From: an uncultured Lachnospiraceae bacterium
GTDB lineage: Bacteria > Bacillota > Clostridia > Lachnospirales > Lachnospiraceae
Assembly (NCBI GenBank): GCA_910586715.1
Contig: CAJUJG010000042.1
Coordinates: forward strand, 1 to 30,567
DNA length: 30,567 nt
Reading direction: 5' to 3'
In this document: piece by piece, positions 13,666-22,049 of the stretch
Position numbering within the stretch: position 1 is the stretch's first letter
Layout of the letters: each line of letters starts with the position of its first letter
Translations under genes and position numbers: made by a program
Notes under the pieces: generated by a model
The model's input: the letters and a program-made list of their open reading frames with translations, nothing else
Told to the model about the DNA's origin: nothing
Databases searched by the model: none

Positions 13666-14900
13666 CTAACGGCGTACCCACTTTCCGAATCCCAGCATCG
13701 TCTTCTTATAATTCTTCAGCTCTTCCTTAGCCTCCTGATGATCGCCTGCCTTCTGCAAAAATGCAACGCCTCGTTCAATGTCCTCCGCAACGCCAAGCCC
13801 GCGCGCAAAAATCATGCCGCGCAGATAATCTGCTTCCCAGTAATTCCAATCTACCTGATCCAAAAACATACGTGCCCTCGTGTAGTCCTGCGGCGTTCCA
13901 TATCCATAGAAGCAGCACTTGCCTAAATAAAAGACACCCCATCTGCTGCCCTTATCATATGCATATGATAACAGCTCAAATGCCTTGTTATAATCCTGCG
14001 CAACACCTCTTCCGAAAAAGTACGCCTTTCCCAAACGGTTATGACTGTCAATATGCCCGAGCGGAAGCTCCTTCTTAAAGCATTCAACGGAATATTTTTT
14101 GCCGTGCCGATTCCCTCAGCATAGCAGCGTCCCACATCGCACCAAGCGCCGGGATGTCCGCCGTCTGCCGCCTTTTGGAACCATTGCAGCGCTTCCTCTT
14201 TGCGTCCTGCCTCTTCCAAATCCTCCGCATAAATTGCCTGATGAAGCGGATGACCGTACTCCGCACCGATTCGGAACAAATCCTTTGCCTTTGACGGGTC
14301 CGGCTTTATAATATCCTCATCGCCCTTTGTATAGTATTGATTCAGGTTGTTTGCCGCAAAGTACATGCCGCCGCGCAAAGCCTTCCAAAACCAATCCTCA
14401 CACTTTGAAATATTTTCTTTTAAATATGCCTTAAACGCTGCCTGATTAGGGAAATCCTCGCTGCCCTTATTCTGAATGCGCAAAAAATCCCACCAGAAAT
14501 AGCAGTTACCAATCACATACTGACAGAATGCATCTCCGTCCTGCGCCTGCCCCAAAACCACATCAAACGCTTCCTGCAGATTTGCAAACGGCATCTTCTG
14601 CTCAAGCGCGGGCGTAAGCTCCCCGCAGCGCAGACAAATCAGTACGCCAAGCGCGCTTCCCTGCTCCACGGATTTGTGATAAAGCGCAGTCGCTTTGTCA
14701 TCATCCTCCGGAAACCGATGTCCAATCCACACATACTGACGACCGCAGTAACATCTTGCCAAAATACAGGTCGCGTCCCCGTCTCCGGCAGCCGAAGCCT
14801 GCTCCAATAAAGCAAATGCCTCCTTTCCCCGTCCTGTACGCTCATGATAATAAATATCCTCCAGCGCCTGCTTCACCTCATTGCTCAGTGTCTTACCCAT
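13666..14900 (-). pseudogene. Sel1-repeat (TPR-like) protein gene split by a frameshift
   Basis: Two overlapping frames (14900-13923 and 14034-13666) together encode one protein of about 411 residues made of Sel1-like helical repeats (EEALQWFQKAADGGHPGAWCDVGRCYAEGIGTAKN in part; then GKAYFFGRGVAQDYNKAF in the second frame). Sel1 repeats are protein-interaction solenoids. The frame changes at a run of six A on the coding strand (14100-14095): one more A would join the frames without loss. The in-frame heptamer A-AAA-AAT with a short GC hairpin and AAGGAG behind it also allows -1 ribosomal slippage. So it is a pseudogene, a homopolymer sequencing error, a phase switch or a programmed frameshift. 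It lies 47 bp behind ibrB and is probably in the same operon. Confidence 0.8.
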
Positions 14901-14947
14901 ATTTTTCTCCGTCCTTTCTTTTCTTTATTGATTATTTGCATAAAATA

Positions 14948-15517
14948 TTATTTTTCTTCCTCCTGCGCATTTTTTTCGTCCTCACGCAGCATATCCTCAA
15001 TCGGTTTCCATGCCTGACCGAAGTTGACATCCTTAAAAAGCGCCGCAAGCCCGCTTATCTGCTTGAGACGCAGAATTTCATCCTTATCCATGCCCAAATG
15101 CTTTGAAATCCACGCGTCGCTTCTGCCCAGCTCATGCAGCTCCTTGACAATATTGCTCATCAGATCCACATCATGCGAACCGCGCGCGCGATTATGTCTG
15201 ACTGTACTTGCCATGCGGTTTGACAACGGTTTGTCAATCACGGCAACCGGCATCATTCCATGCTCCCGCTCATAAATATCAGGATATTCTTTCATCACAT
15301 GCCAGCGGTGAAACCCGTCTACAATCGCATACAAATCTTTCTTTGGCGAATAGTAGCATACAATCGGCATCGTGTAACCATCCTCCTTAATGCTGTCGTA
15401 AAGCAACTTCATTTCCGGCGGCGCAACGCTGTTTGGATTGTATGTATTGGGCACAATCTTCTCAAAAGGAACTGCAATTACATTGTATACCGGGCTTTTA
15501 AATTCATTATTTGCCAT
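14948..15517 (-). CDS. ibrB: IbrB-like ParB/sulfiredoxin-fold protein
   Basis: This 189-residue protein has a ParB-like N-terminal domain. The pattern FEKIVPNTYNPN, then the nucleotide-binding/catalytic motif IVDGFHRWHVM (D67, G68, H70, R71), then VRHNRARGSHD are all ParB/Srx-fold features. The C-terminal half carries a helix-turn-helix-like segment (LGRSDAWISKHLGMDKDEILRL). It ends in an acidic tail. Its start overlaps the end of ibrA by 11 bp, so the two are translated together. In E. coli IbrA/IbrB are known as co-acting regulators of eib genes on phage-related islands. The biochemical activity is not established; CTP/ATP use or nucleic-acid processing is inferred from the fold. Confidence 0.82.
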   Translation of the reverse strand: MANNEFKSPVYNVIAVPFEKIVPNTYNPNSVAPPEMKLLYDSIKEDGYTMPIVCYYSPKKDLYAIVDGFHRWHVMKEYPDIYEREHGMMPVAVIDKPLSNRMASTVRHNRARGSHDVDLMSNIVKELHELGRSDAWISKHLGMDKDEILRLKQISGLAALFKDVNFGQAWKPIEDMLREDEKNAQEEEK

Positions 15518-16829
15518 TGATCATTTCTCCATATTTTCGTTTAATTTTATCGTTTCGCAATTGCTCCTGCCGCGTCAGCCCAAAGCCCATGAAACGGCAA
15601 GTATGATCGTTTTTCAAAATGCAGTAGCACATACGCTTCCAGCTCGGAATGTCCTTTGTGGATTTAATATCGTCCGTATCGTCAGGAATATCCCCGATAA
15701 AGACCACCCTCGAATTTTTCATCAGCGTATAATTTGATACGCCGTTGCGGCGGATATTGTACCCGTGATCAATCAGTTCCTGTATCACACTCTCCTCCAA
15801 ACCGCCGCCGGTCTTATGCCAAAATTCGATGGAAGTCTTGAATTTTTTCACATAGTTATTTCGAAGTCTTGCCGGAAGCGTATCGAGAAGAAACTTTGTA
15901 TAGGACTCCCATGTGTGCCCCTCCGGAAGCGTGATATTGCGGTATCCCATCGCTTTGGTTTTTCCGTAAATACAGCCGAAATTCGCTCCGCGCACACGTC
16001 CCACCAGCTTTGCCCAAATCTCCGGATCAAGTACCCTGTACAAATTCAGAGAATCTTTAGAAAAATCGTTAAACGGCGAAGCTACACGCATCTGATCGAT
16101 TTTCAGCCCCGCCTTATAATACAAATCATACAATGCATTATAATCATACTGAAACTGATAATTTGCCACCCACACATCCTGGTTGGACCAGTCATAAATA
16201 GGCGATGCACACCACACATCCTTAAACTGCTTGGAAATCCAGCACTCCCCGTTATATCCGTACTTCTTATTCACAATGCCGCTGTAGCGCTGCAACGATT
16301 CATCCGCACGGATGCCTAACAGACTGACCGTTTTTCCATAATCGTGCTCTTCCCTGTAAAAACGCCCGAACTGCTTTGCAAGGTCCTCCTGATGCATCCG
16401 GTAACGATAATGATTAAACGGCTTGTCAATCGTAATCACATATGGATAATTTGGTCTTGGACGCACCCACTGATCTTCCTTTTTATCGTCCCACGGATAC
16501 CAGTACATTTCATAACTGCTCAGTGCCGTTCTTGTCGCCATCGGCAGGCACACCCAGTACAGATCGCATTCTCCCTCAAGCGCTTTAAAGGTTCTTGTGA
16601 CATACTCCGTCGTCACCGTATACTGCGCCTCAAAATCCTGATGAAACACACCGATTCTGCGTCCCGGATAATACTTGCGCTTAAAATCCAGCAGAAGGTT
16701 CAGCAGCACCCCGCTGTCCTTACCGCCGCTAAACGACACATAGATATTTTCAAACTCATGAAACAGGTAATGGAAACGTTCCTGCACGGCATCGTAAACG
16801 CTCTTTTTCTCATACCCTTTTACCATCAT
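15507..16829 (-). CDS. ibrA: IbrA-like PP-loop ATPase (PAPS reductase family, DUF3440)
   Basis: This 440-residue protein has an N-terminal adenine-nucleotide alpha-hydrolase fold with the PP-loop VSFSGGKDSG (residues 31-40), as in PAPS reductases, tRNA thiolases and DndC. A middle part with WSNQDVW and SLLGIRADESLQR is typical of the DUF3440/IbrA branch. The C-terminal ~150 residues match the IbrA-specific region, with paired cysteines in RMCYCILKNDHTC. It likely adenylates a substrate; being far from cysteine-synthesis genes and fused in operon to a ParB-like partner argues against simple sulfate reduction. ATG 16829 has GGGAGGG seven bases upstream. First gene of the ibrA-ibrB-Sel1 operon. 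Confidence 0.85.
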   Translation of the reverse strand: MMVKGYEKKSVYDAVQERFHYLFHEFENIYVSFSGGKDSGVLLNLLLDFKRKYYPGRRIGVFHQDFEAQYTVTTEYVTRTFKALEGECDLYWVCLPMATRTALSSYEMYWYPWDDKKEDQWVRPRPNYPYVITIDKPFNHYRYRMHQEDLAKQFGRFYREEHDYGKTVSLLGIRADESLQRYSGIVNKKYGYNGECWISKQFKDVWCASPIYDWSNQDVWVANYQFQYDYNALYDLYYKAGLKIDQMRVASPFNDFSKDSLNLYRVLDPEIWAKLVGRVRGANFGCIYGKTKAMGYRNITLPEGHTWESYTKFLLDTLPARLRNNYVKKFKTSIEFWHKTGGGLEESVIQELIDHGYNIRRNGVSNYTLMKNSRVVFIGDIPDDTDDIKSTKDIPSWKRMCYCILKNDHTCRFMGFGLTRQEQLRNDKIKRKYGEMINGK

Positions 16830-16916
16830 AACGCATCCCTCCCAAATCTGTAAGACCCACAGTTTTTACTGCAGCATCAAACATAAACATCAAAATTCAT
16901 GCCCATTCGGACAGAG

Positions 16917-16963
16917 TATAATGTCTGCCGACATTATAGCATATATTTCCAAGATTTTCCAAT
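16917..16963 (-). promoter_or_regulatory. ibrA promoter with operator-like palindrome
   Basis: On the minus strand a consensus -10 TATAAT lies in the 5' arm of the inverted repeat ATAATGTC-GGCA-GACATTAT. A -35-like TTGGAA stands 18 bp upstream of the -10. The sequence upstream repeats TTGG at about 10-11 bp steps (TTGGTAAAAATTGGAAAA). A repressor binding the palindrome would block the promoter. The leader is about 90 bp. Confidence 0.6.
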
Positions 16964-17013
16964 TTTTACCAATTTTTTCTAACAACGTTCTAATCAAACA
17001 CCTTGCAAAAATA

Positions 17014-17056
17014 AAAAATGCCCTGAACACTACCAGTACTGTTCAAAGCATTTTTT
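17014..17056. terminator. Bidirectional terminator behind the sugar permease genes
   Basis: AAAAATGC / GCATTTTT and TGAACA / TGTTCA pair with a small 2x2 internal mismatch and a 10-nt loop. A-rich and T-rich flanks are present on both sides. It ends the transport operon before ibrA. Confidence 0.85.
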
Positions 17057-17066
17057 CGCATATCCC

Positions 17067-17939
17067 TTAACCTTTCACGCTTCCTAGCGCAACTCCCTGT
17101 ACAATAAACCGCGAGAGGAATAAATAGACAATAATCACAGGGAAAATGGAGAATGCAATCATTACATAAACCTGCCCCATATCAAATTTCAGCCAGTCTG
17201 CGCTTCTTAACTGCGCAATCAAAATCGGCAGGGTCTTCTTTTTCTCATTATGCAAAATCAGAGCCGGTGTGAAGTAGTTATTCCAGCTTGTCACAAACGT
17301 GAAAATCATCTGCACTGCGATTGCAGGCTTCATCAGCGGAAACGCAATCGTGTTGAACGTCCGAAACTCACCGGAGCCGTCAATTCTTGCCGCTTCCACC
17401 AAAGACAGCGGCAGCGTACTTTCCATATACTGTTTCATATAAAAGAAAGTTGCAGGCGCTGCAATTGCAGGCACAATCAGCGGAATAAAGGAATCTTCCA
17501 ATTTCATTTTAGACACCAGCTGCAGAAAACCAAGTGCAGTTACCTGTGTCGGGATCATCATAATCATCAAAATAAACGAAAACATGAACTTCTTTAATTT
17601 AAAGTCATACGCATGAATTGCATACGCTGTCATCGTCGAAAAATAAGTGGACAAAATTGCCGAGAGCGCCGCGACAATAAATGAGTTGAACATTCCTGAC
17701 CAAATCGGCAGCGTGCTCTTTGTCAGCAGATTATGCCAGTTTTCCAGCAAGTGCGTACTCGGTATCGGCGTAAAGCCCGTCGTCAGCTCCCCGTGGGAAC
17801 GGGTTGCATTGATAAACAATATGTAAAACCAAAACAGACACAGAACAGATACCAACACCAAAACAAGATAAGCGACCGCTCTTCTGGGACCCAGTGCCAG
17901 TCCTTTTTTATTTTTATAATTATTTGCCTGATTCATCAT
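17067..17939 (-). CDS. Carbohydrate ABC transporter permease, MalG type (CUT1)
   Basis: This 290-residue integral membrane protein has about six transmembrane helices, the first at residues 24-44 (VAYLVLVLVSVLCLFWFYIL). The cytoplasmic EAA loop, EAARIDGSGEFRTFNTIAFP (about 188-207), docks to the ATPase. It pairs with the MalF-type permease encoded 9 bp upstream to form the channel of a CUT1 oligosaccharide importer. GGAGGG stands before the start. No ATPase gene is near, so a shared MsmK/MsiK-type ATPase elsewhere must energise it. Confidence 0.95.
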   Translation of the reverse strand: MMNQANNYKNKKGLALGPRRAVAYLVLVLVSVLCLFWFYILFINATRSHGELTTGFTPIPSTHLLENWHNLLTKSTLPIWSGMFNSFIVAALSAILSTYFSTMTAYAIHAYDFKLKKFMFSFILMIMMIPTQVTALGFLQLVSKMKLEDSFIPLIVPAIAAPATFFYMKQYMESTLPLSLVEAARIDGSGEFRTFNTIAFPLMKPAIAVQMIFTFVTSWNNYFTPALILHNEKKKTLPILIAQLRSADWLKFDMGQVYVMIAFSIFPVIIVYLFLSRFIVQGVALGSVKG

Positions 17940-17948
17940 TGCTCCCTC

Positions 17949-18860
17949 CTATTCCTGATTTCTGTTTGTCGCCTTATAGACGAACATACTCAAAATTCCG
18001 GTTACGATAAACAGAAGGACTGACAACGCACCTGCCATACCGTAATTCTTGCTAAACAAATGTTTGTTCAAGTACATAATCAATGTCATGGTCGAGCGCA
18101 TCGGGTCACCGGTTCCGTTCGTCAAAATCTGCGGTACATCAAACATCTGTAAACCACCGATTAGTGAGGTTATCATCACGTATACCAAAATCGGCCGCAG
18201 CAGGGGCAATGTGATCCTGAAAAATACCTGCGTGGAAGTCGCACCGTCCACTTCCGCCGCCTCAAAGAGCGATGTGTCAATCCCCATCATTCCTGCCATC
18301 AGCAAAATGGTCGTATTTCCAAACCACATCAGAAAGTTCATAAAAGCAACCAGTGATCTTGCACTCCATGTATTGGACAGAAACTTAAACGGCTCGCTTG
18401 TGATACCCGCCTGCATCAAGATTGAATTGACCGGACCGCTGTTAGAAAACAAGGTAAAGAACAGCATGGCAAATGCTGATGCCATAATCAGATTAGGCAA
18501 ATAAATTACGGTCTTAAAAAAACGCTGTCCTTTTAGCCGCAGGCTCGGATTGGAGAACCATGCGCCAAGCAGCAGAGACACAAGAATCTGGGGTACAAAT
18601 CCCATCACCCACATAATCAGCGTATTTTTTGCATATGTCCATAGATCCGCATTCTGCAAAATTGCCGCATAGTTTTTAAAACCTATGAAATTTGGTCCGA
18701 TTTGTGTCAAACCGGAACGGTAATTCTCATAAAAACTGTTTATAACCGTCGTAACCAAAGGTATCATCTGAAAAATTATATAAACTGCAATAAAAGGAAT
18801 CAGGAAAATATATCCCCATTTATTGTAACTTACCACTTTACTTTGCGTTCGGCTCTTCAT
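17949..18860 (-). CDS. Carbohydrate ABC transporter permease, MalF type (CUT1)
   Basis: This 303-residue membrane protein has about six helices; the first is at residues 15-37 (YIFLIPFIAVYIIFQMIPLV). The EAA motif is EAAEVDGATSTQVFFRITLP (about 200-219). It is the heterodimer partner of the MalG-type permease that follows after 9 bp. The start ATG has GGAGG nine bases upstream. It follows the binding-protein gene after a 189-bp gap holding a hairpin. Confidence 0.95.
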   Translation of the reverse strand: MKSRTQSKVVSYNKWGYIFLIPFIAVYIIFQMIPLVTTVINSFYENYRSGLTQIGPNFIGFKNYAAILQNADLWTYAKNTLIMWVMGFVPQILVSLLLGAWFSNPSLRLKGQRFFKTVIYLPNLIMASAFAMLFFTLFSNSGPVNSILMQAGITSEPFKFLSNTWSARSLVAFMNFLMWFGNTTILLMAGMMGIDTSLFEAAEVDGATSTQVFFRITLPLLRPILVYVMITSLIGGLQMFDVPQILTNGTGDPMRSTMTLIMYLNKHLFSKNYGMAGALSVLLFIVTGILSMFVYKATNRNQE

Positions 18861-19007
18861 CTTTCATATCCTCCTTTTCAACCTTATTCTGCACCTGTTA
18901 TCTGTATCACGGCATCCGCCATCAGCTGCAGAACTCGCAGCAAGTCTCCTTCTCATTTCCTATATCTAACCAAAACCTGCTGCCGGTTCTGCATTTAAAC
19001 TTATTTT

Positions 19008-19037
19008 GTGCCTGCCCGACTGCTGTCAGGCAGGCAC
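19008..19037 (-). promoter_or_regulatory. Intercistronic hairpin between binding protein and permease genes
   Basis: GTGCCTGCC (19008-19016) and GGCAGGCAC (19029-19037) form a 9-bp GC-rich stem. On the minus strand no U-run follows, so it is unlikely to be a full terminator. Such hairpins behind binding-protein genes (as at malE-malF) protect the upstream mRNA and keep binding protein in excess over permease. Confidence 0.65.
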
Positions 19038-19049
19038 ATTGTTGTCAGA

Positions 19050-20489
19050 TTAATATGTCAGCTCAGGATATTTCTCTACTACTGCCTTGTAGAATAAGTC
19101 AAGTGCGCCGTCCAAATCCGTATTGCCGTCAAAGTAATTCTTCATTGCGTTTTGGAACTCTTCATTACAACCCTGGTCATAGATGGAAAGGTTGCTCAAA
19201 TCAAGACCTTCAACACCTGCGCAGTACATTGCAAGCGGGTTCTGTCCGCCCAAAATCTTGCTTGAGTAGCTTGCATCTTCTGCCATTGCGTTCATTGCCG
19301 GCTTGTTGTTTACGAAATCATCATCCGCCACAACGATTTCCTTCATGATTTCTTCGTTTGCCGTCATCTGCAGCATAATATCCTTTACAAGGCTGGCATT
19401 GTCTGTTCCTGCCGCTGCGCAAATCCATGTACCTCCCCAAAAGAAGCCCTGCGGTCCTTCGGTTGCTGCCCATCCGCCTGCGTTACCGATACTTCCTTCT
19501 TTGTCGGCTGCCATACTGAAGTTTACAAGCCAAGCCGGTCCGAAGTATGAGAATACCTTGCCGTCCGGATAAAAACCTCTTGACCAGTCATCGCTCCAAA
19601 GATCATGTGTTCCGATTTGACCTGCGTCTACAAGCGCCTTTGAATCCTCTACCCACTTCATAATGTTGTCGTCAATGTTAATTTTTCCGTCAACCACCCA
19701 TTTTGAGGTTACGTTGTTGGAATATACACGGTATGTATCGTTTGCGGAAGAAGCCACATAATAGCCCTTATCCTTCAAGGTCTTTGCCGTCTCGTTAAAC
19801 GTATCCCAATCCTTTACGTACTCCTGAATTTCAGCCGGATCATCCGTGCCGAAAACATCCTTTGCCACCTCGCGGCTATAGAACATAACGCCCGGGCATC
19901 CCTGCCATGAAACGCCTTTTAATACGCCGTTCGAATCCGTTACAATATCCTTCGTATACTGATACTGGTTTGCCAAATCCGCATCCGTGATGCCAAGATC
20001 CTTAACAGGCATTGTGAACTCAGTATCTACATATTTTAACGCGTAATCCGCCTCAACCAAAAAGAGGTCAATTTTATCATCCGTTGCCGCGTCCGCCTGT
20101 CTTAACAGGGTTTCGTCCAAATTGTTCTGATATGCGTTGTCGTCATTTGGCGTGATATTCCATACAACCGATACGTCGCCGATGGTTCCGTGTGTCGCGT
20201 CGATAACTTCATAGTTGGGATAGTGGTCTTTGATACGGCGGTAAAACTCGTCGTTCCAGCAGTATACATTCAAAACCTTTCCTTCGTCAGCCGCCGTATC
20301 AGCCGCTGCCTGCGTTTCCGTATTGTCGGCTGCAGGTGTCGTCTGTGCCGGAGCCGGTGTGTCTGCCGCGGGCGTTGTTGCCGCTGGTTCATTATTGCTG
20401 GCTGCCGGTTCTTGGCTGTTGCCGCATCCGGCTAACAGTCCGGTCAGCATTGCTGCTGCAAGTAACGTACTTAATACTTTTCTTTTCAT
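19050..20489 (-). CDS. Sugar ABC transporter substrate-binding lipoprotein (CUT1)
   Basis: This 479-residue lipoprotein has a signal peptide MKRKVLSTLLAAAMLTGLLAGC whose lipobox LAGC places the lipidated cysteine at residue 22. A 45-residue Ala/Pro/Thr-rich tether follows, and then a family 1 solute-binding fold. It captures the oligosaccharide outside the membrane for the two permeases encoded downstream. I chose ATG 20489 because GGAGG lies just upstream and the signal peptide begins there; the longer frame from 20537 would spoil it. The nearby cellobiose phosphorylase suggests cellobiose or short cellodextrins as ligand, which is inferred from context. Confidence 0.93.
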   Translation of the reverse strand: MKRKVLSTLLAAAMLTGLLAGCGNSQEPAASNNEPAATTPAADTPAPAQTTPAADNTETQAAADTAADEGKVLNVYCWNDEFYRRIKDHYPNYEVIDATHGTIGDVSVVWNITPNDDNAYQNNLDETLLRQADAATDDKIDLFLVEADYALKYVDTEFTMPVKDLGITDADLANQYQYTKDIVTDSNGVLKGVSWQGCPGVMFYSREVAKDVFGTDDPAEIQEYVKDWDTFNETAKTLKDKGYYVASSANDTYRVYSNNVTSKWVVDGKINIDDNIMKWVEDSKALVDAGQIGTHDLWSDDWSRGFYPDGKVFSYFGPAWLVNFSMAADKEGSIGNAGGWAATEGPQGFFWGGTWICAAAGTDNASLVKDIMLQMTANEEIMKEIVVADDDFVNNKPAMNAMAEDASYSSKILGGQNPLAMYCAGVEGLDLSNLSIYDQGCNEEFQNAMKNYFDGNTDLDGALDLFYKAVVEKYPELTY

Positions 20490-20580
20490 ATTTTTTCCTC
20501 CATTTAGATATAAAAATGATAAAAATAAGTTATGCATTTATCCTAAGGGATTTTGTCCCGAAATGCCGTTTTCATGATTT

Positions 20581-21597
20581 TTAAAGTTCTATGGTTCCTA
20601 CCGTTTTTCCTTCGTACACCTCTCCCTCAATCACCACCGTTTGTACAACGGTCGTCTTGGGATTTTCAATCAGCTGAATCAGGTTTTGTGCCGCCTGTGC
20701 GCCAATCTGCTTTGTGTTCTGCCGCAGGGTCGTAAGCTGTGGTTCTAAATGCCTGCCAATCCGAATCCCGTCATACCCTGCCACGGATATATCCTGCGGA
20801 ATGTCCAGTCCCCTGTCGTTAATGGCATTGATGCCGCCAAAGCTTGCAAAATCGTCGGGATACAGAATACAAGTCGGCGGATTGGGCAAATCCAGCAGCT
20901 CCATTGTTTTTAAAAATGTCGCATCGGTATCTCTGTAAGCAGCTTCCTTAATGTATTCATCCGGAATATCCAGCCCCAGCTCCTGCGCCGTCCTGTAAAA
21001 GGAAGCAAGTCTGCTTTGGGTTACCGCAGAGTCTGCACCGTGTATGTAGGCAATGCGCCTGTGCCCTTTGTTGTATACGAATGTAAGCAAATCCTTCATT
21101 CCCTTTACATTATTGGACATAATCGCAATTCTGTTATTAAACAGGTGATCAATCGTCACTACCGGAATGTCGCTTCTGACCAGCTCAAGCACCTCCGGAT
21201 TGTAAAAGTCTACGCAGGCAATCACAATGCCGTCAAACCCCCTATACCTTGCATGCTCCAAATAGGACATTCTATCTGCCCTTGTCTTGCAGCAGTTGAT
21301 AAAGGTCATGTCATAGCCCTGCTCCTCGACCGTCCGCTTAAAGCTGTCAAGCACATACGAGAAATAGTCGTGGGTCAGACCGCTTCGCGCTTCGTCCGCA
21401 AAAAGGACTCCGATGTTGTAAGTGCGGCGCGTCTTTAATGCTTTCGATGCTGAATTAGGAACATATCCCATCTCTTTGGCAATCTGCTTAATGCGTCTTT
21501 TTGTCTCTTCCCCGATGTCCTTATGGTCGTTGAGCGCCTTACTGACGGTCGCCACCGATACCCCACAGGCCATCGAAATGTCTTTCATTGATACCAT
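20581..21597 (-). CDS. LacI-family transcriptional repressor
   Basis: This 338-residue protein has an N-terminal LacI helix-turn-helix (MKDISMACGVSVATVSKALN), a hinge helix (SASKALKTRRTYNIGVLF, about 48-65) and a periplasmic-binding-protein-like sensor domain. It heads the minus-strand operon with the binding protein and permeases and stands back-to-back with cellobiose phosphorylase. Three AANCGNTT-type operators in the 452-bp gap include one at its own start region, so it probably represses itself, the transporter and the phosphorylase until a cello-oligosaccharide binds. Start ATG 21597 has AGGAG nine bases upstream. Confidence 0.93.
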   Translation of the reverse strand: MVSMKDISMACGVSVATVSKALNDHKDIGEETKRRIKQIAKEMGYVPNSASKALKTRRTYNIGVLFADEARSGLTHDYFSYVLDSFKRTVEEQGYDMTFINCCKTRADRMSYLEHARYRGFDGIVIACVDFYNPEVLELVRSDIPVVTIDHLFNNRIAIMSNNVKGMKDLLTFVYNKGHRRIAYIHGADSAVTQSRLASFYRTAQELGLDIPDEYIKEAAYRDTDATFLKTMELLDLPNPPTCILYPDDFASFGGINAINDRGLDIPQDISVAGYDGIRIGRHLEPQLTTLRQNTKQIGAQAAQNLIQLIENPKTTVVQTVVIEGEVYEGKTVGTIEL

Positions 21598-21650
21598 GTT
21601 TCCACTCTCCTGCCTATAGAAGTAAGTGCCTTGGTTATTTTTGTTTACTT

Positions 21651-21697
21651 AATCGTTTTCGTACTTTTACTATAATCCTATTTCAGGGCAATTGCAA
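21651..21697 (-). promoter_or_regulatory. lacI promoter and overlapping LacI-type operator
   Basis: On the minus strand the -35 TTGCAA (21697-21692) and -10 TATAGT (21674-21669) are separated by 17 bp. The operator-like AATCGTTTTCGTA (21651-21663) covers the transcription start, a good autorepression position. Confidence 0.7.
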
Positions 21698-21811
21698 GAA
21701 CATTTTGTGCTTTTTTTATATTTTAGGAAATTTTACACATTTTTCATTAGATATTTTGTCTAATTTTATAATTTTCTTTCAATTTCTGTTCTTTTACAGG
21801 ATTGCATTTCA

Positions 21812-21824
21812 AATCGTTTTCGTA
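21812..21824. promoter_or_regulatory. Second LacI/CcpA-type operator motif
   Basis: AATCGTTTTCGTA repeats the 13-base motif at 21651 exactly. It lies midway between the two promoters, about 125 bp from the phosphorylase -35 box, and could be an auxiliary operator for looping. It also resembles a catabolite cre site with one or two mismatches. Confidence 0.6.
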
Positions 21825-21948
21825 ACTGTTATTTCTTTATTTTAATGTACCCTGATTTGCATAAAAATTTCAATTTATCCTAATAACATCAATGTTTTGT
21901 CTCATTATATAACTTTGATGCGGCTGTCGAAAAAAGATTTTTCAGCAC

Positions 21949-21977
21949 TTGACTTTTACTTAAACGTTTTCTATAAT
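21949..21977 (+). promoter_or_regulatory. Cellobiose phosphorylase promoter with operator in the spacer
   Basis: The -35 TTGACT (21949-21954) and consensus -10 TATAAT (21972-21977) are 17 bp apart. The perfect dyad AAACGTTT (21962-21969) sits in the spacer, where a bound LacI-family repressor would exclude RNA polymerase. The remaining sequence of the 21598-22049 gap is AT-rich and shows no gene. Confidence 0.8.
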
Positions 21978-22049
21978 GCAATCAGACAGTGATTTTTTGA
22001 ATACCTTATGTTTGTTTATTGATTATCAGAAACGGAGGACTCTGCGAAT

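Noticed and set aside
17030..17046. CAGTACTGTTCA resembling the repeat's terminal sequence
   Set aside because: It is part of a terminator hairpin; none of the other repeat features are present, so the likeness is chance.
20490..20537. 16-codon upstream extension of the binding protein
   Set aside because: It would place 16 residues before a perfect lipoprotein signal peptide and lacks a ribosome site; GGAGG precedes the ATG at 20489.
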